Shown here: positions 52,147-60,968 of the stretch, one piece after another | Layout of the letters: each line of letters starts with the position of its first letter | Position numbering within the stretch: position 1 is the first letter of the stretch | NCBI GenBank assembly: GCA_040386235.1 | Contig: JAZKGA010000001.1 | Coordinates: forward strand, 372,001-436,000 | DNA: 64,000 nucleotides | Source: JAZKGA01 sp040386235 | GTDB lineage: Bacteria; Pseudomonadota; Alphaproteobacteria; Micavibrionales; Micavibrionaceae | Reading direction: 5' to 3' | The notes under the pieces: model-generated | Databases searched by the model: none | What the model saw: only the letters and a program-made list of their open reading frames with translations | What the model was told of the DNA's origin: nothing | Translations under genes and position numbers: made by a program

Positions 52147-53175
52147 ATGCGCATTCTATATATCGGCCAGGGCCAGGGTTTTGACGGGCCACGAAAATAT
52201 TACTTTACCCCGCAAAAGCTTATCAACGGGCTGACGCGGCTGGGACATAATGTTATCAGCATCAATGACCGTGACGTCGCCCGTCATGCCAATATTTTCC
52301 GGTCGCAAAAAATCGGTGCCGCCGCCATGAATGCGCATGTCTTGAAAATGTGCAAGTTTTACAAGCCGCATATGATTATGCTGGGTCACTGTAAGAACCT
52401 TACGAACGACACCCTGGCAGACATTCGTCATATCCTGCCAGATGTCCGGATAACCTATCGGAATGTTGACCCCATTCATGCGGGGGACAATGCGCGCGAT
52501 ATCCTGCAGCGCAGCGGCCATGTCGATACGATTTTTGTTACAACGGCAGGGGATGTTTTGCGCCAGTTTGCCCATCCCCGGACGAAGGTGGGGTTTATGC
52601 CCAACCCTGTTGATCCGGCATTAGAGACGGAGCGGGCCTACGCTAATCCCAACGCCGATATCGACTTTCTGTTCTTGGGCGCAGTCTTACGCGATCAGCA
52701 CGATCATCGGGCGGTGACGGCACGATATTTGATAGAAAATGCGGGTGACGTACGGATGCATATCGGCGGCGCTGGTGTGAATGACGGGCTGGTTTTTGGT
52801 GCTGATTACTACGCCTTAGTGGGGCGCAGTAAGATGGGTTTGTGCATGAACAAAACTGCCGATTACTATTTATACGCATCGGGAAGAATGAGCCAGTATA
52901 TGGGATCCGGCGTTTTAGCCTTTATTCCCAAAGGACCCCAGTTTGAAGATGTGCTGGGCCATGACGCGTTTATCAGTGTTGACGGCGATCAGGATACGAT
53001 CGAGAAAATTAAGTACTATGCCGCGAATGATGCGGCGCGCGTGGCCATCGCCCGCACAGGGTGTGAACGCGTCCATGATTATTTCCACGTTGATAAGGTC
53101 TGTCAGTATATCATTGATCGCACATTTGATCGCCCCCTTTCGATGGATTATCAATGGCCCACAACCGCTTATTAG
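52147..53175 (+). CDS. Glycosyltransferase (GT-B type)
   Basis: 342 residues. N-terminal Rossmann half with RILYIGQGQGFDGPRKYYF and DVARHANIF; C-terminal half with DFLFLGAVLRDQHDH, GRMSQYMGSGVLAFIP (the donor-site loop) and a long closing helix. Resembles CgeB-like, family 4-related transferases. No membrane helix, so peripheral to the inner membrane. The next gene, an O-antigen-ligase-like protein, overlaps its last 22 bases, which implies a surface polysaccharide unit. Confidence 0.8.
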   Translation: MRILYIGQGQGFDGPRKYYFTPQKLINGLTRLGHNVISINDRDVARHANIFRSQKIGAAAMNAHVLKMCKFYKPHMIMLGHCKNLTNDTLADIRHILPDVRITYRNVDPIHAGDNARDILQRSGHVDTIFVTTAGDVLRQFAHPRTKVGFMPNPVDPALETERAYANPNADIDFLFLGAVLRDQHDHRAVTARYLIENAGDVRMHIGGAGVNDGLVFGADYYALVGRSKMGLCMNKTADYYLYASGRMSQYMGSGVLAFIPKGPQFEDVLGHDAFISVDGDQDTIEKIKYYAANDAARVAIARTGCERVHDYFHVDKVCQYIIDRTFDRPLSMDYQWPTTAY

Positions 53176-54371
53176 GGCGGGTAGGCGGGCAAACTGCGCT
53201 TCTTTTCTGGCCGCTTTTTCTGACTCTTGTCCTGTCTTTCGGGCTGGGTACGGCCGCGCATCGCATGATGTTTTACCTGATGTCGCCGTGTCTTTTTATC
53301 GGCCTGTGGTATGCACGTACCGCCTGCATACAGGTTATGAAGACACCGCTGTTTTACGGGATTGCCGCGTATATCGGTTATTTCGCGATCAGTATCGCGT
53401 GGTCGCCCGCCCCCGCCCCCTATGACATCTTTCGCGCCGGCGTTGATATGGCGTGCATCCTGGTTTTTCTATGTGCTTTGGCCGTCTGGCTGGGTCAGGC
53501 CGCCTATCGCCCTGATATTTTACGGGCGACAGTGATGGGCATTGCTGCGGTCACGCTGATTTACGCTGGGTTTTATTATGGTCTAGAGGGGCACGGTATA
53601 TCTGAACGGCTTTGGGGATATGGCCGTTATAACAATCCGATCCATCTGTCCGCCGCCCTTGCGCTTGCGCTTCTTACATGGTTCGCGACCCTTGAACGCC
53701 CGCTGACGCGTCGGATGTTTAGCATCACGGCGGGGGTTGTCAGCCTGCTGGTCATCATCATCCTGTTATCACAGACACGATCGACTTTGGTTGCGATGTC
53801 CGGTGCGGCCTGTGTGACCATTGTGTTGGGATATCGCCGGGCGGGCCTTGCGATTATAGGCAGCGTCGCAATCTGTATGGGGCTGACCTATCTTGCATGG
53901 GGCAACTCGCTAGCCGAACTGGTGGCGCGGGGCGATACGTACCGGCTGGCCATATGGGCGGAAGCGCTGGATATCATTCGTCAGTCTCCCGCTATCGGTC
54001 ATGGACTTTTGTTCGATCCGCAATTTCTGCTGAACAAGCCAACAGGCCCTTATGAGGCGGTGCATAATATCATTCTGGGGCACGCGGTGCATGGGGGCCT
54101 TATTGCTGTGCTGCTGATGCTGGGATTGGGATTGCGCGCCGGATACGTTGCCATTCGCGTCTTTCTGGACACCCAAAACGGTGATCTGCAAAGCACGAAA
54201 GATCACAAGGTGGCTCTGTTAAGTATTCTTTTATTAGGCTTCGGTTTTATTTTCTCGCAGTTCACTTCCTCCCACTTTGTTGAAGGGTTGAATAGCCAAT
54301 GGCTGGTTTTCTGGATGCCGGTTGGATTGTGTCTTTATCTGGAAATGCGCCGTAACGAAATACGAGGGTAA
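53154..54371 (+). CDS. O-antigen ligase/polymerase-like membrane protein
   Basis: 405 residues, about eleven membrane helices, with the larger polar loop (about 240-310) after helix 8 that is typical of Wzy/WaaL proteins. That loop holds ARGDTYRLAIWAEALDIIRQ, the motif with the conserved Arg, and YEAVHNIILGHAVHGG with the conserved His. It would join or extend a surface glycan on the periplasmic side. It overlaps the glycosyltransferase gene by 22 bases and precedes the TPS-like gene by 59 bases. Confidence 0.85.
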   Translation: MAHNRLLGRVGGQTALLFWPLFLTLVLSFGLGTAAHRMMFYLMSPCLFIGLWYARTACIQVMKTPLFYGIAAYIGYFAISIAWSPAPAPYDIFRAGVDMACILVFLCALAVWLGQAAYRPDILRATVMGIAAVTLIYAGFYYGLEGHGISERLWGYGRYNNPIHLSAALALALLTWFATLERPLTRRMFSITAGVVSLLVIIILLSQTRSTLVAMSGAACVTIVLGYRRAGLAIIGSVAICMGLTYLAWGNSLAELVARGDTYRLAIWAEALDIIRQSPAIGHGLLFDPQFLLNKPTGPYEAVHNIILGHAVHGGLIAVLLMLGLGLRAGYVAIRVFLDTQNGDLQSTKDHKVALLSILLLGFGFIFSQFTSSHFVEGLNSQWLVFWMPVGLCLYLEMRRNEIRG

Positions 54372-54430
54372 CCGTCTTTCGGGCAGGGTTTCTGCCTTGC
54401 CTGCCACAGTATTCCATACTATGGTCCCCC

Positions 54431-56440
54431 ATGCCTAAGGCATTGATTTTATTGTTCTTGTTTTGTTCATCGGCTGTTTCCGTTTCGGTTGCACGGGCCG
54501 ATGATTTCGCTTTGCCGGTCAATCCGGTTGTCATCGGCGGCCAGGCCAGCGTGCAAACAACCGGGCCTGGGCGCATGAACGTCAACCAGGCCTCGCAACG
54601 CGCGGTTATTAACTGGGACACGTTTGACATTGGTGAACAGGCACGCGTCACCTTCGTTCAACCCAATACGAATGCCATCGCCGTTAACCGCGTCAGCGGT
54701 ACAAACGCGCAACCCACAAAAATTCTGGGCAGTTTGCAAGGAAACGGACGGATCGTCGTTCTGGATGCCAATGGCGTGATTTTCGGGCCCAACAGCCGTG
54801 TTGATGCTGCCAGTATGGTCGCCAGCACAGGTGATATAAATGCGCCGGCATTTATGGCGGCCACGACGGACCGGATTATCCTGACCACTTCGGGCGATGC
54901 GCGCGCGCGCGTTGAAAACCAAGGCCGCATTACGGTGGCGGAATCGGGACTGGCCGCGCTTGTTGCCCCGCATGCAGCCAATAGCGGTACAATAAACGCC
55001 CGCGCGGGCAAGGTTGTTATTGCCGGTACGGAAACGGCAACGCTTGATTTGTATGGCGACGGTCTGTTCACCATCCTTGCGCCTGCCGCGACACACGCTG
55101 TCAGTGCCACGCATTCTGGCACGATTAATGCGATGGATGGGGTGGTAGAGCTGACGACCCAGGATGTGCAATCCAGTCTGGACAACGTGATCAACATGGG
55201 CGGCATAACAAATGCCCGGTCCGCCAGTCGAAATAGCGGTGTTATCAGCCTGCGTACCGGACAGAATGGCCGTATCAAAATTGACGGCAATGCCGTGGCT
55301 GGGCGTGCCGTTACGGTACATGCCGATAAGGATATCACGCTTGCCACCAGCGCAGCAGGCGCGCATCCCAATATTGTCCTGCTGGGGCATGATGGCACGG
55401 CGCGTGACATGACGGTGACGTCCAAAACAGGCGCGCTGGTTACCAATGGGCTGTTAAGCGTCTTTCAAAACAACAGCGGCGGCGATCTGACGGTCACGCA
55501 GGGCGGCAGCGGCGATTTGATCGCGGCCCTGGATGCCGTTTATAACAATGACGGCCACACAACCTTTGTTTTGGGGGCTGCGCATTACACCGGCGGCGGG
55601 ATCATCACCATGAACAACTTGACCATACGGGCGGCCGATGCCGTGGCACCGGCCCTTATTGCGGGTCATAATTACGCCCTGTGGGTGAAGGGGGATAATG
55701 TCACGCTAAGCAATCTGCAGTTAGAAGGGACGATTGACGGCCTTCTGGTTGGGGACGCTGCGCAAACGTCCACCAAGCTGGCCCTGGATAATGTACAGAT
55801 CGCCGGCAACCGCGTTGGCCTGTTTGTGCAGGGAAGTGAAATAGCGGGCCTGGGCACGACCATAATTACAGGCGGCGCATATGGCCTTATCCTGGATGGT
55901 ACTGGGGCAACCATCGCAAACAATACACTGGGCGGCCTGACCCTGCGCGGTCAATCGGAGCAATACATCCAGTTGCAAAACGGAGCAATGGCAGGCCAGG
56001 TTCTGGATGCCAACGAAGTCTTGTTTCAGGCGTCAGATGAGGCGGCTGACAAAGCGTCCACGGGCGCGGCCCCTCCCATGTCCGACAATGCGTATCGCGC
56101 GCTGGCGCAAAAGATTTACGACTGGTACGATTTGGCCGATTTGGGGCGCGTTTTTCTGGGGCGTGAAGCGCCAGTGGCCGCCCCACCGCCCCGCATGACG
56201 ACGGATATCAGGCATTATATCGGTGGCGGCAGCCTGGCAGGGCCTGTTTTCCCCAGCCTGTATGCCGAAGGCCAGGTGGAAAAAGACGCAATGACTTACG
56301 GGTCCTTGCCCCTGGGCCTGTTGCTGGGTAAATTTTATGCGGATGATATGATCCTCGACCCGTGGGATCAGGAGGACGAAAAAGACGAAATCGCGGCCTC
56401 TCAGACGCCAATGTTAACGTCTTTGCTATCATCCTTTTGA
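54431..56440 (+). CDS. Exported protein with haemagglutination-activity (TPS) domain
   Basis: 669 residues. Signal peptide 1-23 (LILLFLFCSSAVSVSVARA). Residues about 25-165 match the N-terminal TPS secretion domain of filamentous haemagglutinin-like exoproteins: QASQRAVINWDTFDIG (53-68) and DANGVIFGPNSRVD (112-125, the NPNG-like turn). The remainder is repetitive, Gly/Thr-rich beta helix to about 520, then an acidic tail (DPWDQEDEKDE). Such proteins cross the outer membrane through a TpsB barrel and act as adhesins or toxins; no TpsB gene is in the window. At 669 residues it is short for the family. Neighbour of surface-glycan genes. Confidence 0.85.
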   Translation: MPKALILLFLFCSSAVSVSVARADDFALPVNPVVIGGQASVQTTGPGRMNVNQASQRAVINWDTFDIGEQARVTFVQPNTNAIAVNRVSGTNAQPTKILGSLQGNGRIVVLDANGVIFGPNSRVDAASMVASTGDINAPAFMAATTDRIILTTSGDARARVENQGRITVAESGLAALVAPHAANSGTINARAGKVVIAGTETATLDLYGDGLFTILAPAATHAVSATHSGTINAMDGVVELTTQDVQSSLDNVINMGGITNARSASRNSGVISLRTGQNGRIKIDGNAVAGRAVTVHADKDITLATSAAGAHPNIVLLGHDGTARDMTVTSKTGALVTNGLLSVFQNNSGGDLTVTQGGSGDLIAALDAVYNNDGHTTFVLGAAHYTGGGIITMNNLTIRAADAVAPALIAGHNYALWVKGDNVTLSNLQLEGTIDGLLVGDAAQTSTKLALDNVQIAGNRVGLFVQGSEIAGLGTTIITGGAYGLILDGTGATIANNTLGGLTLRGQSEQYIQLQNGAMAGQVLDANEVLFQASDEAADKASTGAAPPMSDNAYRALAQKIYDWYDLADLGRVFLGREAPVAAPPPRMTTDIRHYIGGGSLAGPVFPSLYAEGQVEKDAMTYGSLPLGLLLGKFYADDMILDPWDQEDEKDEIAASQTPMLTSLLSSF

Positions 56441-56495
56441 CAAATTCGTCTAACTTCTCTATCACTAGCCAGACATTACACATTGAGGGTTTTGA

Positions 56496-56921
56496 ATGAA
56501 AATTGATGCCAGTGCTATCCGCCAGCTTGCCAAACTTTTGGAAGAGACAGGCCTGAATGAAATCGAAGTCGCCAGCGGTGATGAGAAGGTCCGCGTAAAC
56601 AAAGGATCTGCATCTGTTGTTACCACTCAGGCCGCGCCTGTCGCTGCGCCTGCTGCTGTCGCGCCTGTGGCCGTGACGGGTACAACCCCTGGGGCCGTGA
56701 CGTCCCCGATGGTTGGTACTGTTTACCTGCAGGCCGAACCCGGCAACCCACCGTTTATTCAAAAAGGCACAACAGTCAAAGCCGGCGATACCCTCGTGAT
56801 TATTGAGGCGATGAAGGTCATGAACCCAATCAAAGCCCCGAAATCAGGAACGGTGACCCAAGTTCTTGTCGATAACGGCCAGCCCGTCGAATTCGGCGAA
56901 GCTCTGGTTGTGGTCGAATAG
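56496..56921 (+). CDS. accB: Biotin carboxyl carrier protein of acetyl-CoA carboxylase
   Basis: 141 residues. Helical N-terminus (RQLAKLLEETGLNEIEV), an Ala/Pro/Val linker (about 46-66) and the biotinyl domain with the target Lys107 in IEAMKVMNPI. It carries carboxybiotin between AccC and the carboxyltransferase AccA-AccD, the first step of fatty-acid synthesis. GAGGGTTTTGA precedes the ATG. accC follows after 22 bases. Confidence 0.97.
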   Translation: MKIDASAIRQLAKLLEETGLNEIEVASGDEKVRVNKGSASVVTTQAAPVAAPAAVAPVAVTGTTPGAVTSPMVGTVYLQAEPGNPPFIQKGTTVKAGDTLVIIEAMKVMNPIKAPKSGTVTQVLVDNGQPVEFGEALVVVE

Positions 56922-56943
56922 TCTGAAAACGGATCCGCAACCG

Positions 56944-58296
56944 ATGTTTAAAAAAGTCCTGATCGCCAATCGTGGCGAAATCGCCCTGCGTATTCACCGC
57001 GCCTGTAAAGAAATGGGGATCCAAACCGTTGTTGTGCATTCGACAGCGGATGCCAATTCCATGGCTGTGCGCCTGGCGGATGAATCCGTTTGTATTGGGC
57101 CGCCACAGGCAAAAGACAGTTATTTGAATATTGCCGCGATCCTGACGGCGGCGTCGGTTACGGGCGCAGATGCCATTCACCCTGGTTACGGCTTCCTGTC
57201 CGAAAACGCGCAATTCGCGCGGATGGTCGAAGAACACGGATTTACGTTTATCGGCCCGCGTCCTGAACATATTGATACGATGGGCGATAAGGTCCAAGCC
57301 AAGAAAACCGCTGTGGCCTTAGGTCTGCCGGTTGTGCCGGGGTCGGAAGGCGCGGTTGAATCCCTGGAACATGGGCGCGACATTGCGGCTGGTATGGGCT
57401 TTCCTGTTATTATCAAGGCCGCATCCGGCGGCGGCGGTCGTGGGATGAAAGTGGTCCGTGAACTGGACGGTTTTGCCGAAGCCTATTCAACGGCGCGCAG
57501 CGAGGCCAAGGCCAATTTCGGCGATGACACAGTGTATATCGAGAAATATCTGGAAAAGCCGCGCCATATTGAAATCCAGGTCTTTGGCGACAAGCACGGA
57601 AATGCGATTGCGCTGGGTGAACGGGATTGTTCGATTCAGCGCCGTCACCAGAAGGTGGTGGAAGAAGCGCCATCACCAGCCCTGAGTGCTGAAGAGCGTC
57701 AAAAAATCACCGGCCTGGTCACCGAAGCCATGCGCAAGATGGGCTATGTCGGGGCCGGAACGATTGAGTTCCTGTACGAAGACGGTCAGTTTTATTTCAT
57801 GGAAATGAACACGCGGATTCAGGTCGAACATCCGGTAACGGAAATGATTACCGGCATTGACCTGATCGCCGAGCAGATCCGCGTTGCGGCGGGTCAGCCG
57901 TTAACGGTACAAAAAGACAACATCCGTTTCCGCGGCCATGCGATTGAAATTCGTATCAACGCCGAAGATCCGGATACATTCGTGCCATGCGCGGGTGAAA
58001 TTCGTCAGTTTCACGCGGCGGGCGGCCTGGGCGTCCGGTTTGACAGCGCTGTTTATAACGGCTATCGCATCCCGCCTTATTACGATTCAATGATCGGCAA
58101 GCTGATCGTCCACGGACGGTCGCGAGAGGAATGTATCCGCCGCCTGCGCCGCGCCATCATGGAAACGATTGTGGATGGGGTGAAAACCACGCTGCCATTA
58201 CAGTTGTGGATCACAGAACAGCCTGATTTCATCAGCGGGGATTACACAATCCACTGGCTTGAGAAAAAACTGGCGGAGAAGAACGCCGAGAAATAG
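56944..58296 (+). CDS. accC: Biotin carboxylase subunit of acetyl-CoA carboxylase
   Basis: 450 residues from ATG 56944 (MFKKVLIANRGEIALRIHRA), the usual AccC start. ATP-grasp features are present: KAASGGGGRGMKVV (glycine loop), VYIEKYLEKPRHIEIQVFGD, FYFMEMNTRIQVEHPVTE (catalytic region with the metal-binding Glu). It carboxylates the biotin on AccB using ATP and bicarbonate. The frame is open further upstream into accB, but that extension lacks family match. Confidence 0.97.
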   Translation: MFKKVLIANRGEIALRIHRACKEMGIQTVVVHSTADANSMAVRLADESVCIGPPQAKDSYLNIAAILTAASVTGADAIHPGYGFLSENAQFARMVEEHGFTFIGPRPEHIDTMGDKVQAKKTAVALGLPVVPGSEGAVESLEHGRDIAAGMGFPVIIKAASGGGGRGMKVVRELDGFAEAYSTARSEAKANFGDDTVYIEKYLEKPRHIEIQVFGDKHGNAIALGERDCSIQRRHQKVVEEAPSPALSAEERQKITGLVTEAMRKMGYVGAGTIEFLYEDGQFYFMEMNTRIQVEHPVTEMITGIDLIAEQIRVAAGQPLTVQKDNIRFRGHAIEIRINAEDPDTFVPCAGEIRQFHAAGGLGVRFDSAVYNGYRIPPYYDSMIGKLIVHGRSREECIRRLRRAIMETIVDGVKTTLPLQLWITEQPDFISGDYTIHWLEKKLAEKNAEK

Positions 58297-58304
58297 GCGT
58301 TCTT
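58279..58304 (+). terminator. Stem-loop over the accC stop, probable terminator
   Basis: A perfect 9-bp stem (AAGAACGCC/GGCGTTCTT) with an 8-base loop that contains the accC stop codon. The 3' side ends in TTCTT but has no longer T run, so termination may be partial. It lies between accC and the convergent T4SS genes. Confidence 0.45.
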
Positions 58305-58329
58305 ACAAGCGTTTACATCAGAAAATACG

Positions 58330-59469
58330 TTATCGGATGACCAGGACGGCCGGTTCCATACCGCTGCCTTGATACAGCGTCGCCTGTGGTTTAGGGCCAA
58401 CGCCATTGCTGCTGAATTGATCCAGCAGGGCGGTCACGGCATCGCTGTAGGGACGCGCGCCGCTGTCTGTATCCTGAACGGCGTACATATACGGGCTTTC
58501 CCACACCAGTTTGACATTCACCCGGTGTGACCAGGCATCAAGCGTGGCGCGCAAATCCTGCCCAGCCAAAGCAGTCCAGACATCCACACGACCCGTATCA
58601 GCAGGCGGTGCGGCGGCAATAGGAACCGCCATTTGGCCGGATTGTGTCGGCGGACTGTAATCAAACCCTGGGCTGTCCAGGCCATTTTCCAGGTCGCTGT
58701 CGGATATCATCGGTGGTGGTGGTTCGGAAATATCGGGTGCGGGCTGGGTCATCACGTTACGACGTGGCTGATTTGGCGACAAATCATCGACCATTGCCGT
58801 ATCCATGTTGCCGGGCGTGGCCACGGTTCCGTGCGTGCCGCCCATATCATGTGGGGGTGCCAGATCAATCGGTTCCATCGTATCGGCTGCCGCGTCGGTT
58901 ACAGCGATATCAGTCGTATCAGGAGTCGGGAATTGCGGTTTGGTTTTCGGCTCAATCCGCACGTTTTTGCCGTCGATCTTTGATTGCAAGCCTAACGGGG
59001 CTAACGTCGCAGCCAGAACATCGGGCCAAGGCTTGCCACCTTCCCAAGTGACCGTCTGGCCCATCTTCACATCTTCGGCGGGTGCAGGGGCAAAAGGCGC
59101 AGGAATGATTTGTTCCAGGGCGATAGCCAGCGGCAGGTCGCGGCCAAAACCGGCAACCACGGAATGTTCGGAAGCCGGCGCGGGAGAAGCCGCCGGCATT
59201 TTCATCGTCGCGGCTGGCGCATCATGTTTCACGGGGGTCAGGTCGGACAGGTTTTCGCCTGGCATCGGCAGGGCCAGCTCTTCCTTCATCACTTGCGCAG
59301 GTCCAGGGGCCGGTGCGGCAGACGATGGCACGGACGGGCTGGCGACCATACCGGTTGCGCCTTTGAATTCAAAGCCGGCCTGGGCTGTCATAACGGGCCA
59401 TAACATAGTGCTGGCACTGCATAGCAGGGCAGTTGCCAAAAAAGACAGACGGGCGGTTTTCGTGTTCAT
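58330..59469 (-). CDS. TcpQ/PilL-like exported protein of the T4SS cluster
   Basis: 379 residues. Signal peptide about 1-31 (FLATALLCSASTMLWPVMTAQA). Two small alpha/beta domains are separated by an Ala/Pro-rich, disordered linker (about 180-290): the first at 104-178 (FGRDLPLAIALEQIIP ... TWEGGKPWPDVLAATLAPLG) and the second at about 298-379 (WTALAGQDLRATLDAWSHRV). The second resembles the TcpQ C-terminal domain, also found in IncI PilL proteins, which join secretins in the periplasm. Last gene of the leftward cluster, 33 bases after icmT. Confidence 0.75.
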   Translation of the reverse strand: MNTKTARLSFLATALLCSASTMLWPVMTAQAGFEFKGATGMVASPSVPSSAAPAPGPAQVMKEELALPMPGENLSDLTPVKHDAPAATMKMPAASPAPASEHSVVAGFGRDLPLAIALEQIIPAPFAPAPAEDVKMGQTVTWEGGKPWPDVLAATLAPLGLQSKIDGKNVRIEPKTKPQFPTPDTTDIAVTDAAADTMEPIDLAPPHDMGGTHGTVATPGNMDTAMVDDLSPNQPRRNVMTQPAPDISEPPPPMISDSDLENGLDSPGFDYSPPTQSGQMAVPIAAAPPADTGRVDVWTALAGQDLRATLDAWSHRVNVKLVWESPYMYAVQDTDSGARPYSDAVTALLDQFSSNGVGPKPQATLYQGSGMEPAVLVIR

Positions 59470-59502
59470 ATCAGGCTCTTTATCTATTCTATTCCGTAAT
59501 GT

Positions 59503-59805
59503 CTATCCAAAATCTTTCATACTGCGATACCGGAACATTGATTTCCCAGGGCGCAGGTCAGCCACCATCATACGTCTGAATTTTCGCATGGCGGCGGGAA
59601 ACGTCAATCCTTGTTTTTCCAGGATGAAGAATAACACAGTGCTTAAGACCGTTAAGACGATGGTAACCGGCCGCAAATAGACCAGCCAGAAAGTGAAGGG
59701 CAGCGCAGCACGGGCATCCAGGCCAAAAAAGCGGATCGGGCGCATGGTGTTGCGCCAGTGCCAGTTAACGCGTTCCTGTAATTCCTGGACCGGATTGGCA
59801 GACAT
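59503..59805 (-). CDS. icmT: IcmT-like (TraK-like) I-type T4SS protein
   Basis: 100 residues with the IcmT pattern: VNWHWRNTMRPIRFFGLDARAALPF at about 13-37, then two adjacent membrane helices (about 38-65) and a short basic C-terminus. It is an inner-membrane component required for the Dot/Icm apparatus. The ATG overlaps the dotB stop (TGATG). In IncI plasmids the counterpart traK follows traJ (DotB), the same order as here. Confidence 0.9.
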   Translation of the reverse strand: MSANPVQELQERVNWHWRNTMRPIRFFGLDARAALPFTFWLVYLRPVTIVLTVLSTVLFFILEKQGLTFPAAMRKFRRMMVADLRPGKSMFRYRSMKDFG

Positions 59806-60968
59806 CAGTGACCGCCCCCTGCCGTAGAGGTCAGCAGCAGATACCAGCGTTTCTCAATGACCCCGGTATCAAACAGCTTGGTTGCGGATTGGGCCATCGT
59901 CTGACCGTATTTGGGGATCATGCGTTGGATCTCATTCGTCCAGTCGTCGAAATCCATATCCAACAGTTTTTCCCGTACTTCGTCCGGAAAGATCATCCAT
60001 TCACGACAGCCGATCCGGCCACCGCCTTTTTTGGGAACCAAAGCCTGGGTCACGATCATCCGCAATGTTTCCATCAGGGCGTACGCGCGCTCTGACCGCT
60101 CCTCTTTTTCAAAGCTGGAGACCATCCGGCGGATCGTCGCGGCAACGCCGACCGTATGCGTTGTTGTGTACACGGCGTGGCCCGTCTGGGCTGCCTCAAT
60201 CGCTGCTGATATGGTTTCGCGGTCGCGGGCCTCACCCACCATGATGATGTTCGGTTTGCGGCGCAGGGCGTTGCGCACACCCGCGGCAAAGCTAGGCAGG
60301 TGACGCGGAATTTCCGTTTGGGCGACCAGTGACCGCGGCGATTTGACCGTGTCATAGGTAAATTCGATCGGTGATTCATATGTCAGCATCTTGCCGCACC
60401 CTGTCGGGCGTTCAAGCATCATCCGGTTCCCGGCGGCCAACAGCGTGGTTTTCCCCGATCCGGTTGGGCCGGTAATAATCACCATCCCTTGGCGCGGGGC
60501 CCAATTGTCCACGATCATTTTTTCAATGTTCAAATCGGCCAGATGCGGCGGTTCAGCCGGCAGAACCCGCATCGTGATTTGCGCCGCATCGCGGCCCTTG
60601 GACAAGACAGGCGTAATGTTGACGCGGAACCGTGTCCGGTTGTAACGATCGGCGCGAATTTCATAGGAAATATCCAGATCATCGCCCGATGCCAGGCGGG
60701 CCATGGCATCCGGTCCGTAAATCCGTGTCAGGAAAACGACCATATCCGCCGGGTCAATAATCCGGTGGGTGGCGGCATATAATGTGCCGTGGATATCGGT
60801 ATAAACAGGCCTGTCAGTCTGGATTGTGACATCCGACGTGCCTTTTTTAACGCACCAGGTCAGCAGGGCATCAACATCCGGTTCGGTGAAGCGATCCGGT
60901 TCCTGCGGATAGGTCTGGGCGAGGAAGTCAGTCTTTTTGGCGAGGCTTATCGGCTTGCGGGTTGCCAT
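59805..60968 (-). CDS. dotB: DotB/TraJ-like secretion ATPase
   Basis: 387 residues, near the DotB length. N-terminal PAS-like domain (about 25-135), then the ATPase with Walker A ITGPTGSGKTTLLAAGNRM (166-183), the Asp box near EFTYDT, Walker B NIIMVGEARDRETI (240-253) and the His box QTGHAVYTTTHT. It powers the I-type T4SS from the cytoplasm and resembles PilT. It overlaps dotC by 22 bases and is coupled to icmT. Confidence 0.93.
   Translation of the reverse strand: MATRKPISLAKKTDFLAQTYPQEPDRFTEPDVDALLTWCVKKGTSDVTIQTDRPVYTDIHGTLYAATHRIIDPADMVVFLTRIYGPDAMARLASGDDLDISYEIRADRYNRTRFRVNITPVLSKGRDAAQITMRVLPAEPPHLADLNIEKMIVDNWAPRQGMVIITGPTGSGKTTLLAAGNRMMLERPTGCGKMLTYESPIEFTYDTVKSPRSLVAQTEIPRHLPSFAAGVRNALRRKPNIIMVGEARDRETISAAIEAAQTGHAVYTTTHTVGVAATIRRMVSSFEKEERSERAYALMETLRMIVTQALVPKKGGGRIGCREWMIFPDEVREKLLDMDFDDWTNEIQRMIPKYGQTMAQSATKLFDTGVIEKRWYLLLTSTAGGGH

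Noticed and set aside
59225..59233. TGTTTCACG inside the TcpQ-like gene, a parS half-site
   Set aside because: Only one half of the palindrome is present and the other half has no match.
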